A DNA stretch of 11,558 nucleotides from contig JAAZLU010000080.1 in the NCBI GenBank assembly GCA_012799165.1, positions 1 to 11,558 of the forward strand, written 5' to 3'. Below, in pieces: positions 1 to 6,807 of this stretch; the stretch's first letter is position 1; the number at the start of each line of letters is the position of its first letter. A model generated the notes under the pieces. The model was given only the letters and a program-made list of their open reading frames with translations. It did not search any database and had not been told where the DNA came from. The position numbers and the translations under genes are program-made. Source of the DNA: Clostridiales bacterium (lineage in GTDB: Bacteria > Bacillota > Clostridia > Peptostreptococcales > Anaerovoracaceae).

Positions 1-868
1 CCTTGACGAGCCACTTATTGAAACCCAGAGCATTCTTTATATCGATAAACTCGGGATCCGCTATAAATTCTATATTTATACTTTCCGCCGGTGCCAAATT
101 CTGCAGCTGAGACAGGGCGGAAAAATAAGGCGTGTCCGCAGCCATACTTATCATATACTTACCATCCTCAAGCTCCGCTTTCTCCGCAGAATAAGCGCTT
201 CTCTCGACGAATCCTTCAACGACCCCGCCTATCTCCGGCAAGCCGCTCACTACCCCTATAATCACATTATATGTCTCGAAGGAAGCCCCATTCGTATCCG
301 CAAAAGCGTCCGAATACAGGCAGATTCCGTTATTCTTTGAAACCAGCTCGTTAAAATTAACCTTGTCCAGAAATATCCCTCGCTCCGGGAAGGTCAAGCG
401 TATGTTGAGCTGCGGGTCCGTGAAGCGCACATTGCCGCTCTCATCGAAAGCCACGACGGACTCGCTGTATCCGCCCTTTCTTACTGTGCCCTCCTTGATA
501 ACCGGCCCGAGAGGAATGCCGCTTGCAAGCGTAAAGAAACCTCCGTTAACTATGCCGCATACGGTATTTCCAGCCTCGCTCTCCAACATATAAACCCTTG
601 CCGCGGAAGCCGCCACATGGATATCGCTGCCGTAGCATACCATGGGTACTACCCCCTCACCCGGGATATATTCATAGTAATTCTCAACAGCAAAGTCCGA
701 TGCGGCAGTATTGTAATGCACATTCGATACCAGACTAAGCTGATCCGTAATCTCTATGCTACTTCCGCGAAGATTCTCCAAGGACGGTAGCGCATATGCG
801 GCCGTGCTATGCAAAATCATCAGCGCAGCGCAGATTATCGAAATTAATTTCCTCGCCCTTCTCCTCAA
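1..868 (-). CDS. Secreted phosphodiester glycosidase family protein (NAGPA domain), partial
   Basis: The frame is open from a TTG at 868 to the left edge (289 codons); the C-terminus lies outside the window. The N-terminus is a clear Sec signal peptide: basic RRRARK, a hydrophobic stretch (about residues 8-20), and a likely cut after AYA at residue 26. This fixes the TTG as start, because the later in-frame ATG would destroy the signal. Residues about 104-150 contain GIVNGGFF, then GIPLGPVIKEG, the typical core of the NAGPA/DUF2233 family, whose members cleave or rearrange sugar-phosphodiester linkages in envelope or exopolysaccharide polymers. The second conserved block of the domain is not visible and may lie beyond the edge. 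The gene begins 22 bp after the upstream small secreted-protein gene, so they are probably cotranscribed. The substrate is unknown. Family assignment is from recognised motifs, not a search. Confidence 0.72.
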   Translation of the reverse strand, partial: MRRRARKLISIICAALMILHSTAAYALPSLENLRGSSIEITDQLSLVSNVHYNTAASDFAVENYYEYIPGEGVVPMVCYGSDIHVAASAARVYMLESEAGNTVCGIVNGGFFTLASGIPLGPVIKEGTVRKGGYSESVVAFDESGNVRFTDPQLNIRLTFPERGIFLDKVNFNELVSKNNGICLYSDAFADTNGASFETYNVIIGVVSGLPEIGGVVEGFVERSAYSAEKAELEDGKYMISMAADTPYFSALSQLQNLAPAESINIEFIADPEFIDIKNALGFNKWLVK

Positions 869-873
869 TTTAT

Positions 874-881
874 CCCCCCCC
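874..881 (-). repeat. G8 homopolymer in the ribosome-binding region of the glycosidase gene
   Basis: On the minus strand eight consecutive G residues lie 5 nt upstream of the TTG start at 868, where the Shine-Dalgarno sequence should be. There is no standard GGAGG upstream of this start. The run is the longest G/C homopolymer I noticed in the window. Confidence 0.8.
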
Positions 882-890
882 GAGTAGGTT

Positions 891-1328
891 CTAATTTATA
901 GTATATGAACCCTTTACCATCACAAAGCTCATGGACTGACACTGTATACCCCTTCCGTCGTCCTGAGGAACTATCAGAAGATGATTTTTAGTAACCGTAT
1001 CTCCGCTCTTGAGGTCCGTTCCCGCCGTCACGTCCGACACGCCTCCTGCCTCGCTGCCTATTGCGACTGCAGTTCCGCTCCTGAGTATTATCTCTGCGCT
1101 CTTTCCGGTTATCAGACTCTGCCCCTCCTGAAGCTGGAGTACCTCGAAAGTTCCAGGCCTAGAAACGGACTCGGCAAGCGCGGCAATCTGAGCATCGACA
1201 TAGCTCTTTGTTACCACAGGATCTTCTGCCGTTCCGGCGCCGCCTGCCGCGTGGCTTATCACCATACATCCCATGGCGAAGATAAGCGCGGCTGCGAGAA
1301 GTATTATCGAAGATTTCGTGTTTTTCAT
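891..1328 (-). CDS. Small secreted protein of the VTKSYVD type (conserved hypothetical)
   Basis: A 145-residue protein with an N-terminal signal peptide (KNTK, then a hydrophobic core, probable cut after SHA at residue 27). AMGC inside the hydrophobic stretch is a weak lipobox alternative. The mature protein begins with a Gly/Ala linker and the motif EDPVVTKSYVD, followed by a compact beta-rich region containing IILRSGTAVAI, LKSGDTVTKNHLLIVPQDDGRG and a C-terminal VMVKGSYTI. I recall proteins with this pattern from Clostridia, annotated as hypothetical; no activity is known to me. The start has GGAGG 10 nt upstream. It is first in a two-gene operon with the phosphodiester glycosidase, so a role at the cell surface is plausible but inferred only from export signals and neighbourhood. 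Confidence 0.75.
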   Translation of the reverse strand: MKNTKSSIILLAAALIFAMGCMVISHAAGGAGTAEDPVVTKSYVDAQIAALAESVSRPGTFEVLQLQEGQSLITGKSAEIILRSGTAVAIGSEAGGVSDVTAGTDLKSGDTVTKNHLLIVPQDDGRGIQCQSMSFVMVKGSYTIN

Positions 1329-1391
1329 AGATTATATACCTCCGTAAAGCCCTCGTTCGGAGAGCATTTTCACTGCTGAACATACATAGTT

Positions 1392-1421
1392 ATTGTATCA
1401 CAATCATTAGTGTAAAACTTA
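1392..1421 (-). promoter_or_regulatory. Probable extended -10 promoter for the secreted-protein operon
   Basis: Read on the minus strand there is TGATACAAT (TACAAT at 1397-1392 with the upstream TG of an extended -10). The -35 position carries only weak matches such as TAAGTT. It lies about 65 bp upstream of the start at 1328. Confidence 0.4.
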
Positions 1422-1462
1422 ACAACTTTTTCCGCGAAGGTCTTGCGAAAAGGCTCTAAGTT
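1416..1462. repeat. Imperfect inverted repeat between divergent promoters
   Basis: AACTTA (1416-1421) is matched by TAAGTT (1457-1462), and inside these CTTTT and CGC are matched by GCG and AAAAG around 1425-1452. The repeat covers the -35 regions of both divergent promoters, so it could be an operator for either gene. The match is interrupted and the region is AT-rich, so chance is possible. Confidence 0.35.
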
Positions 1463-1472
1463 AACTTATAAT
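1443..1472 (+). promoter_or_regulatory. Sigma-A type promoter for the DUF1836 gene
   Basis: A -35 TTGCGA (1443-1448) and a perfect -10 TATAAT (1467-1472) are separated by 18 bp. Transcription would begin near 1479, about 34 nt before the start codon at 1513. Confidence 0.6.
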
Positions 1473-1512
1473 GTAGTATCAAATATTCATTATCGTATTC
1501 GGAGGTATCTTT

Positions 1513-2100
1513 ATGCGTTACGAACAATTTGCAAAAAAGACGGTGCAGCAATATCTTCAGAGAGGTTTGGCCGACGGCGAAAGCATTCCGGACATGGAAT
1601 TGTATATAGATCAGATGGTGAATTGCCTCAACTCGGAGCTCGAGCTCTATGCAAAGGATGGCGAAGGACCCATCACCAAGGGCATGGTCTCCAATTACAC
1701 GAAACACCGCATGATTCCGGGGCCGAAAGGCAAGCGCTACAGCAAGACTCACTGCATATTCATGCTTCTAGTCTTCTACCTCAAGGGGGCGCTCTCCATG
1801 GATCAGGTCGAGCGCATGATGCGCCCCGTGCTCTCAAACTATCATTCGGACTGGGACGACGACATGGACATCCCGAGCCTCTTTCGGGGCGTAATCCATT
1901 TCGCCGAATTCGAAGGCCAAAATCTCAGCGAGCTTCTGAATGCGCGAATGGACAGCATTAAAAAGTTCCTCTCCGAGCGTGGAAGCGACGACGATATCTC
2001 GGAGATTACCATGCTGATAACCCTGATAATAATGCGTTCCAACGCCGAGCGCTTCCTCGCGGAAAAACTCCTCGACGAATACTTCCCCGGGAAGAAATAA
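1513..2100 (+). CDS. DUF1836 domain-containing protein (putative transcriptional regulator)
   Basis: A 195-residue soluble protein with no signal or membrane segment. Residues 54-69 (ITKGMVSNYTKHRMIP) and the following segment around 74-104, with RYSKTH and LKGALSMDQVERMM, match the DUF1836 family. The layout resembles a MerR-like helix-turn-helix: a first helix, a wing-like region with Pro-rich turn, then a helix that reads 'start / hydrophobic / KGALS'. Family length is usually about 150-200 residues, so this is complete. GGAGG at 1501-1505 sits 7 nt before the ATG. It is monocistronic and divergent from the secreted-protein operon. Target genes cannot be told from the sequence. The region after about residue 125 is charged and not recognised. 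Confidence 0.8.
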   Translation: MRYEQFAKKTVQQYLQRGLADGESIPDMELYIDQMVNCLNSELELYAKDGEGPITKGMVSNYTKHRMIPGPKGKRYSKTHCIFMLLVFYLKGALSMDQVERMMRPVLSNYHSDWDDDMDIPSLFRGVIHFAEFEGQNLSELLNARMDSIKKFLSERGSDDDISEITMLITLIIMRSNAERFLAEKLLDEYFPGKK

Positions 2101-2167
2101 ATCCTTATGACTGAATATGCTTCAGATTTCAAATGCAGACGGACAGGATAAATTATCTTATAGCTTC

Positions 2168-2302
2168 GGAATTAGCTTGCAACGGCGAGACGCTTCCGCT
2201 CCGTGGCGGTTCCCTAACGGTACTAAGCTCTGTCTGCGCCTGCGGCTTGCCAATCGCTAAGTACCGAGACCGCCAAGCCTCGCCTAATGCAAGCTACATT
2301 CC
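2168..2302. repeat. Long imperfect hairpin / palindromic element
   Basis: Nested complementary segments fold this stretch on itself: GGAAT 2168-2172 with 2298-2302; TAGCTTGCA 2173-2181 with 2288-2296; GGCGAG 2184-2189 with 2279-2284; TGGCGGT 2204-2210 with 2269-2275; CGGTACT 2218-2224 with 2260-2266; AGC 2226-2228 with 2256-2258. That makes 37 pairs in one stem with interior loops. No poly-T follows, so it is not a simple terminator, although it lies about 70 nt after the DUF1836 stop. It could be an intergenic palindromic repeat, a non-autonomous mobile element, or an RNA. Open frames here have no ribosome binding site and no recognisable protein. Confidence 0.7.
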
Positions 2303-2403
2303 TTCGTCAACTTAATCAATTAACAACATCTAATTTGTTGGATTTGTGCGATTAACATACATATGAATGCTTACATAAACAACTATTCTACTCGGCTAGG
2401 GAT

Positions 2404-2689
2404 GTATCTTGCACACGCGGACAATCCGCCGTCCGCGGCTCCCGAATCGAACTTCGCAGTCGTCTTCATCCAATCGAGCTTCGCTGACGCTTACTCTCTT
2501 GGGAAGACTTTGCATGGAACCTACATCAGTTGCTACTTCACTTCGTTCGTATCAGCTGTGTTAGGTTCGTAGCTACTCTCGTTCTCTTCGGCCGCTCTGG
2601 CAGGTGGCTTCTTACCGCTCGAACTTCGCTGCGCTCGTTCTTGCGGAGAAGCAATCACCCGCAGTGCAAGATACGACCGGGCGGATTGT
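2404..2689. ncRNA. Candidate structured RNA with multi-branch junction and pseudoknot
   Basis: P1 closes the element: GTATCTTGCAC (2404-2414) pairs perfectly with 2664-2674. Inside are P2 (CGCGGAC 2416-2422 with GTCCGCG 2431-2437, loop AATCCGCC); P3 (GTCTTC and CCAA in 2462-2473 with TTGG and GAAGAC in 2499-2508); P4 (GAACCTA 2517-2523 with 2562-2568, continued by CAGTTG/CAGCTG); and P5 (GGTG, GCTTCT, CCGC, GAAC in 2603-2624 with 2637-2659). All eight bases of the P2 loop are complementary to GGCGGATT (2680-2687), just outside P1, predicting a pseudoknot. TTGTTG (2335-2340) and TACATA (2358-2363), 17 bp apart, could be a weak plus-strand promoter; no clear terminator follows. Pairing is equally possible on the minus strand, so orientation is open. 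I do not recognise the class. Confidence 0.55.
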
Positions 2690-2725
2690 TTACATTTGAA
2701 AACTTACAGTATAAATTGTTTGGAC

Positions 2726-2755
2726 TTGAACAAAAGGGTATATATATGGTATAAA
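2726..2755 (+). promoter_or_regulatory. Sigma-A type promoter for the ModA-like lipoprotein gene
   Basis: TTGAAC (2726-2731) and TATAAA (2750-2755) are 18 bp apart, and TGG before the -10 makes it an extended -10. It lies downstream of the structured element, so that element is probably not in the leader of this gene. Confidence 0.6.
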
Positions 2756-2795
2756 TTAAGTTGTGTCTTTTAATACTACCCGGAGGTTATTATAG

Positions 2796-3371
2796 ATGTC
2801 CATTAAGAGGATAGCCGCTCTGTTGCTGGCCTCGATCATGATTGTGAGCTTGGGGGCCTGCAAAAAAGCCCCTGAAGAACGTCCTGTAGAATATATAGAA
2901 GGCGAGATTATTCAGATTTTTGCGCCGATTCAGGCTGCAGGGCTTATTTCTTCACTCGCATATACCTATACTTCGGAATACGAAGGTGTTCAATTTTTAA
3001 TAACAAACGACGACGGCGAATTGCTCGCCGCGAAGATAGAAGCGGGATATACCTGCGATATCTATATAGCGGATGAAAAATCCTTCATGGATTGGCTCGA
3101 TATAAATTGCGATGAGGAGCTCAACCCGAACCGGAACGATAAGATAGTCAAGGGCAGCAGGCGAGAAATAATGACAGGACCCGGAAACCCGGACTACTGT
3201 GACGAAGAGCTCGCCGAAGACGAGGTCTACATAAGCAGCTATAGCGCAGCCGTCTGTGTCAGCTCGGGCAAACCTTACGAATCCCAATGCTTCATAGACT
3301 TCCTAAGCAGCGAAACCGCGAAAAAAGTGATGGAGGAATTTGGATACACTCCAATAGACAATCAAGAATGA
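2796..3371 (+). CDS. Short ModA-like periplasmic-binding-type lipoprotein
   Basis: A 191-residue protein. The signal peptide ends in a lipobox LGAC with Cys22, so it should be a membrane-anchored lipoprotein. Residues 39-101 follow the N-terminal lobe of molybdate-type binding proteins (IFAP, AAGLISSLAY, then LLAAKIEAG and DIYIADEKSFMDWL). Residues 160-187 match the C-terminal lobe-closing segment (FIDFLSSETAKKVMEEFGYTP). Family members are usually about 250 residues; the missing part is the middle, which forms most of the second lobe: SRREIMTG at 121-128 is followed almost at once by the C-terminal block. The usual ligand-contact Ser-Ser-Gly is Asp-Asp-Gly (72-74). Molybdate binding is therefore doubtful. 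GGAGG (2782-2786) precedes the ATG. It has its own promoter and terminator and no partner permease next to it. Confidence 0.68.
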   Translation: MSIKRIAALLLASIMIVSLGACKKAPEERPVEYIEGEIIQIFAPIQAAGLISSLAYTYTSEYEGVQFLITNDDGELLAAKIEAGYTCDIYIADEKSFMDWLDINCDEELNPNRNDKIVKGSRREIMTGPGNPDYCDEELAEDEVYISSYSAAVCVSSGKPYESQCFIDFLSSETAKKVMEEFGYTPIDNQE

Positions 3372-3377
3372 CAAAAT

Positions 3378-3407
3378 GCGGCAAGCCCAGAGCTCGCCGC
3401 TGTTTTT
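3378..3407 (+). terminator. Rho-independent terminator after the ModA-like gene
   Basis: GCGGC (3378-3382) and AGC (3384-3386) pair with GCT (3392-3394) and GCCGC (3396-3400), loop CCAGA, followed by TGTTTTT. It starts 7 nt after the stop codon. Confidence 0.85.
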
Positions 3408-3423
3408 ATACTCCAAAAAGGTG

Positions 3424-3433
3424 TATAATTATA
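3424..3433 (+). promoter_or_regulatory. -10 element with overlapping palindrome, importer operon
   Basis: A perfect TATAAT (3424-3429) lies about 105 bp before the start codon of the receptor gene; the -35 region (around 3401-3407) is weak and falls in the preceding terminator's T run. The -10 is part of the perfect 10-bp palindrome TATAATTATA (3424-3433), which resembles half of a PerR/Fur-type box. In AT-rich DNA this may be chance. Confidence 0.35.
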
Positions 3434-3533
3434 TATTGTAAAAGCTATAACCCAATTGCGACGATTTATTACAACGAAGCTCCGGGAAGCTGAATTTATA
3501 ACCCACTACAGAACTCGAAGGAGTGAAAATTAA

Positions 3534-5063
3534 ATGAAAAGACGCATATCATATCTCCTAATAGCCTGCTTGATGATATTGTCCCTAGCCTCATGCACGC
3601 GCGATCCGAAGCCGCCGGTAGATCCCGCAGCTCCCGGAAAGCCACTCGATGGTGGCGAGATAACCGTAGCTATGTATTCGGATCTCGATTCGAGCCTGGA
3701 TCCACACGAATCCGGAAATTCCGCGGCCACTAGAGAAATAATGTTTAACATCTATGAGGGCCTTGTCAAAATCGATTCCGAAGGAAATATCATCCCCGCT
3801 CTGGCCGAAAGCTACAGCCAAAGCGAAAGCTCGGACGAATATACCTTTAAGATACGCCCCGGCGTCAAATTTCACGACGGAAGGCAGCTCGAAATGGCAG
3901 ACGTAATCTCTTCCCTGCGCAGAGCGGCCGGACTGGACAGCGGAGTTGCCCTTGTGGCGGCTTTCAGCGCTGTCAAGGAAGTGGAGCAAATAGGCGATGA
4001 CAGTGTAAAGATAACTCTCAACGCTCCGGACACGGAATTTCTCCCTCGCGCGACGGCAGCGATATTCCCCCGCGATATAGACCCCGTAACTCAGGTCTGC
4101 GGAACGGGACCCTTCAAACTCACATCTAGAGTCGTTCAGGACAACATAGTGCTCGAGAAGAACGAGGATTACTGGGGAACTCCCGCCTACCTGGACAAAG
4201 TGGTGCTCAAGGTCTACGAGGACGGAGAAGCTCTCGTTATGAGCCTGCGCTCGGGCGCATCAGACATGGCTATGAGGCTCGGAGCGAGCCAGATTGCGGA
4301 GCTCGACAGTCTGAATATAATCGAAGGAAGCAATAATCTCGTTCAGGCTCTCTATCTGAATAACGCGGTTAAGCCCTTCGATGACGCAAGAGTCCGTCAA
4401 GCGCTCTCTTACGCCATAGACAAGCAGGAGGTTATAAATCTTGCAAGCGATGGCTACGGCACTCCGATAGGAAGCAGCATGTATCCTGCATTCGGCAAGT
4501 ACTTTATGCCGGAACTGACGGATTACTATACAAGAGATGTTGATAAAGCCAAGGCACTGCTAAAGGAGGCAGGCTATCCCAACGGCTTTGAGTTTAGCAT
4601 TGCGGTTCCATCGAACATGCCACCCCACATAGATACGGCGCAGGTTCTGGTAGAGATGTTCAAAGAAATCGGAGTAAGCGCAAAGATTGAACTCGTGGAA
4701 TGGGCGACCTGGCTAGATGAGGTCTATACTCAGAGAAAATATCAGTCGACGATAGTGGGTGTGGATGCTCGTGACGCCACCGCCTCCGATTTGCTCTCCC
4801 GTTTCGTGAGCACAGCAGCTGACAACTTTACCAACTTCAACAGCGCGGAATTCGACAAAGTCTACGCAGAGGCGAAGGCAAGCTCAAATGATAAGGAACA
4901 GACCGAGCTGTTTAAGGACTGCCAGAGGGTACTCACCGAGGAAGCCGCAGCAGTCTATATTCAGGATCTTGCAAGCTTCGTGGTAATGAAAAAGGGTCTG
5001 GAGGGCTATCTCTTCTATCCCCTTTATATAACTGACTTTGCGGCAATTTACAGGACAGAATAA
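3534..5063 (+). CDS. ABC importer substrate-binding lipoprotein, family 5 (peptide/nickel/opine)
   Basis: A 509-residue receptor. The signal peptide ends in the lipobox LASC (Cys21), giving a lipid-anchored extracellular protein. Hallmarks of solute-binding family 5 are in order: LDPHESGN (55-62), IYEGLVKID, ALAESY, YTFKIRPGVKFHDG (103-116), GTGPFKL, EKNEDYWG, RVRQALSYAIDKQEVI and LLKEAGYPNGFEF. Length is normal for OppA/DppA/NikA. The C-terminal VYIQDLASFV and GYLFYPLY region reminds me of the nickel-type branch more than of OppA, but this is a memory-based impression. AAGGAG (3518-3523) precedes the ATG. It is first of five cotranscribed genes. The ligand could be a peptide, a metal chelate or an opine-type metallophore; the sequence alone does not decide. 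Confidence 0.88.
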   Translation: MKRRISYLLIACLMILSLASCTRDPKPPVDPAAPGKPLDGGEITVAMYSDLDSSLDPHESGNSAATREIMFNIYEGLVKIDSEGNIIPALAESYSQSESSDEYTFKIRPGVKFHDGRQLEMADVISSLRRAAGLDSGVALVAAFSAVKEVEQIGDDSVKITLNAPDTEFLPRATAAIFPRDIDPVTQVCGTGPFKLTSRVVQDNIVLEKNEDYWGTPAYLDKVVLKVYEDGEALVMSLRSGASDMAMRLGASQIAELDSLNIIEGSNNLVQALYLNNAVKPFDDARVRQALSYAIDKQEVINLASDGYGTPIGSSMYPAFGKYFMPELTDYYTRDVDKAKALLKEAGYPNGFEFSIAVPSNMPPHIDTAQVLVEMFKEIGVSAKIELVEWATWLDEVYTQRKYQSTIVGVDARDATASDLLSRFVSTAADNFTNFNSAEFDKVYAEAKASSNDKEQTELFKDCQRVLTEEAAAVYIQDLASFVVMKKGLEGYLFYPLYITDFAAIYRTE

Positions 5064-5069
5064 AACGCC

Positions 5070-6011
5070 TTGAAATATGTATTAAAAAAAACGGGACTGC
5101 TTTTAGTTTCACTTCTGTTGATATCTGTTCTCGCCTTCCTTGCGTTCAGTGTCATCCCCGGAGACCCTGCAACCAAGATTTTAGGTACGCAGTACACTCC
5201 CGAAAGAGCTGAGCAACTCAGGGAGGAATTAGGTCTCAACAGAAGCCTGGTAGAGAGATATTTAAGTTGGCTTTCAGACTTCGTCCGCGGAGATCCCGGG
5301 ACAAGTTACAATTACTTTATCCCGGTGAGGGAAGTGCTGAGCGGTAAAATTCAGGTTACAGTGGCGCTTTCCCTCATTTCGTGGCTCATCATAGTCCTCA
5401 CAGGCCTGCCTTTAGGGGTCTTTATGGCCAAGGAACAAAGACCCCGCCTCGGCAGATTCGGGATAGTTTCCAATCAGGTCGTCATGGCAGTGCCGCCGTT
5501 TTTTATGGGCATTCTGTTAACTTATTTCTTCGGTCTGATTTTAAAACTGTTTACGCCCGGAAATTTTCCCGGTTTCGAGGAGAGCCTCCCGCAAACACTG
5601 TTTTATCTCTTATTCCCCGCACTCGCCATAGCCCTTCCGAAGGCGGCCGGGGTTGCCAAGATGCTAAGGAGCTCCATACTGAAGGAGATGCGCCTCGACT
5701 ACGTGCGCACTGCTTACAGCAGAGGCAATTCCCGCTGGGATGTCATAAAGAATCATGTACTAAGGAATGCTATGCTACCGGTTATCACTTTCCTTGCTAT
5801 GACAATGGCCGATGCCGTAGCCGGCTCTATCATCGTCGAGCAGGTATTTGCGTTGCCGGGCCTCGGCAGGTTGCTTTTGGCGAGCATAGGTAATCGCGAC
5901 TACCCGGTGGCTCAATGCATAGTGGTGATGATAGCAGCTCTCGTCGTCTTCATGAACTACCTGGCGGACATCATCTCTCAGTATGTGGATCCGAGAGTGA
6001 GGCTCAACTGA
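5070..6011 (+). CDS. ABC importer permease, DppB/NikB type
   Basis: A 313-residue inner-membrane permease of normal length. It has an N-terminal membrane helix (about 8-28), the conserved FSVIPGDPA segment right after it, and at least five more hydrophobic segments (about 96-120, 133-160, 176-192, 236-258, 282-304). The cytoplasmic coupling (EAA) loop is at about 210-238 (DYVRTAYSRG, then LRNAMLPVIT), and the C-terminus ends with the typical VDPRVRLN. The start is a TTG: the receptor stop TAA at 5061-5063 is in the same frame, and TTG at 5070 is the first usable codon giving the family N-terminus. The ribosome binding site is poor, suggesting translational coupling to the receptor gene 6 bp upstream. 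Confidence 0.88.
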   Translation: MKYVLKKTGLLLVSLLLISVLAFLAFSVIPGDPATKILGTQYTPERAEQLREELGLNRSLVERYLSWLSDFVRGDPGTSYNYFIPVREVLSGKIQVTVALSLISWLIIVLTGLPLGVFMAKEQRPRLGRFGIVSNQVVMAVPPFFMGILLTYFFGLILKLFTPGNFPGFEESLPQTLFYLLFPALAIALPKAAGVAKMLRSSILKEMRLDYVRTAYSRGNSRWDVIKNHVLRNAMLPVITFLAMTMADAVAGSIIVEQVFALPGLGRLLLASIGNRDYPVAQCIVVMIAALVVFMNYLADIISQYVDPRVRLN

Positions 6012-6012
6012 T

Positions 6013-6807
6013 ATGAATTACATGAAGAATGCCAACTTCAGAGCCGGAGTCGCGATAACGAGCTTCATGATGATAGTCATACTGATAGGACTATTTTGGA
6101 CCCCTTACGACCCCAACGCCATGAGCGGGAGCGAGAAATTCAATCCACCTGGCCTCAGCCATCCCTTCGGCACAGATAACTTCGGAAGAGATATATTCTC
6201 GCGAGTTATGCAGGGTGCCTCGGCAACTTTTGCGATAGCGGCCGCAACGGTCGCCATAGGCCTTGCCGGCGGACTCATAATAGGGGGACTGACGGGATAC
6301 TACGGAGGCTGGCTCGATGATCTGTTGATGCGAATAAACGACAGCATACTGGCCTTCCCAGCAATACTTCTGGCCCTGGTCATGGTGGCCATACTGGGCA
6401 AAGGCAGGATGAATATCATCATCTCGCTGGGCATACTCTTTATGCCGAGCTTCGCGCGCATAGTCCGCACGGAGGTGGCGAAGCAGAAAAACACCGATTA
6501 TGTAAGAAACGCGAAACTTATGGGCGCATCCGATATACGCATACTCTGCGTTCACATTTTCCCGAATATATTGACAGTCCTGCTCTCCTCGGTCGCAATA
6601 GGCTTTAACAATGCGGTCCTCGCAGAGGCTTCGATGAGCTACCTCGGCCTGGGGGTTCAGCCTCCGGACCCGAGCCTCGGGCGCATGCTCAACGAGGCGC
6701 AGAATTTTCTTACACGCGCGCCTTGGTATGCGATTAGCGCAGGCATAGCGATAATATTGCTGATATTAGGCTTTGGCCTGCTGAATGAGGGACTGAGCGA
6801 TGAATAG
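6013..6807 (+). CDS. ABC importer permease, DppC/NikC type
   Basis: A 264-residue membrane permease. It carries the N-terminal OppC_N helix (about 12-30) with PYDPN, the signature HPFGTDNFGRD (50-60), several membrane segments, and the EAA coupling loop (about 162-185: DYVRNAKLMGASD then IFPN). SYLGLGVQPPDPSLGRML (209-226) is typical of the family. It starts 1 bp after the stop of the preceding permease, with GAGG 10 nt upstream. It ends at NEGLSDE and lacks the few terminal residues (usual LDPR ending), so it is slightly short. Its last 8 bp overlap the next gene, which supports translational coupling. It should form the heterodimeric channel with the DppB-type protein. Confidence 0.88.
   Translation: MNYMKNANFRAGVAITSFMMIVILIGLFWTPYDPNAMSGSEKFNPPGLSHPFGTDNFGRDIFSRVMQGASATFAIAAATVAIGLAGGLIIGGLTGYYGGWLDDLLMRINDSILAFPAILLALVMVAILGKGRMNIIISLGILFMPSFARIVRTEVAKQKNTDYVRNAKLMGASDIRILCVHIFPNILTVLLSSVAIGFNNAVLAEASMSYLGLGVQPPDPSLGRMLNEAQNFLTRAPWYAISAGIAIILLILGFGLLNEGLSDE

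Noticed and set aside
2404..2689. tmRNA, RNase P RNA or group II intron
   Set aside because: The conserved sequences of these RNAs (tmRNA ends and tag frame, RNase P core, domain V) are not seen on either strand.
2133..2754. Three short plus-strand open frames in the gene-free island
   Set aside because: None has a ribosome binding site or protein-like pattern, and they coincide with base-paired structural arms.
5381..5893. 170-codon plus-strand open frame inside the permease gene
   Set aside because: A shadow frame of a well-supported membrane protein; no start signal or domain.
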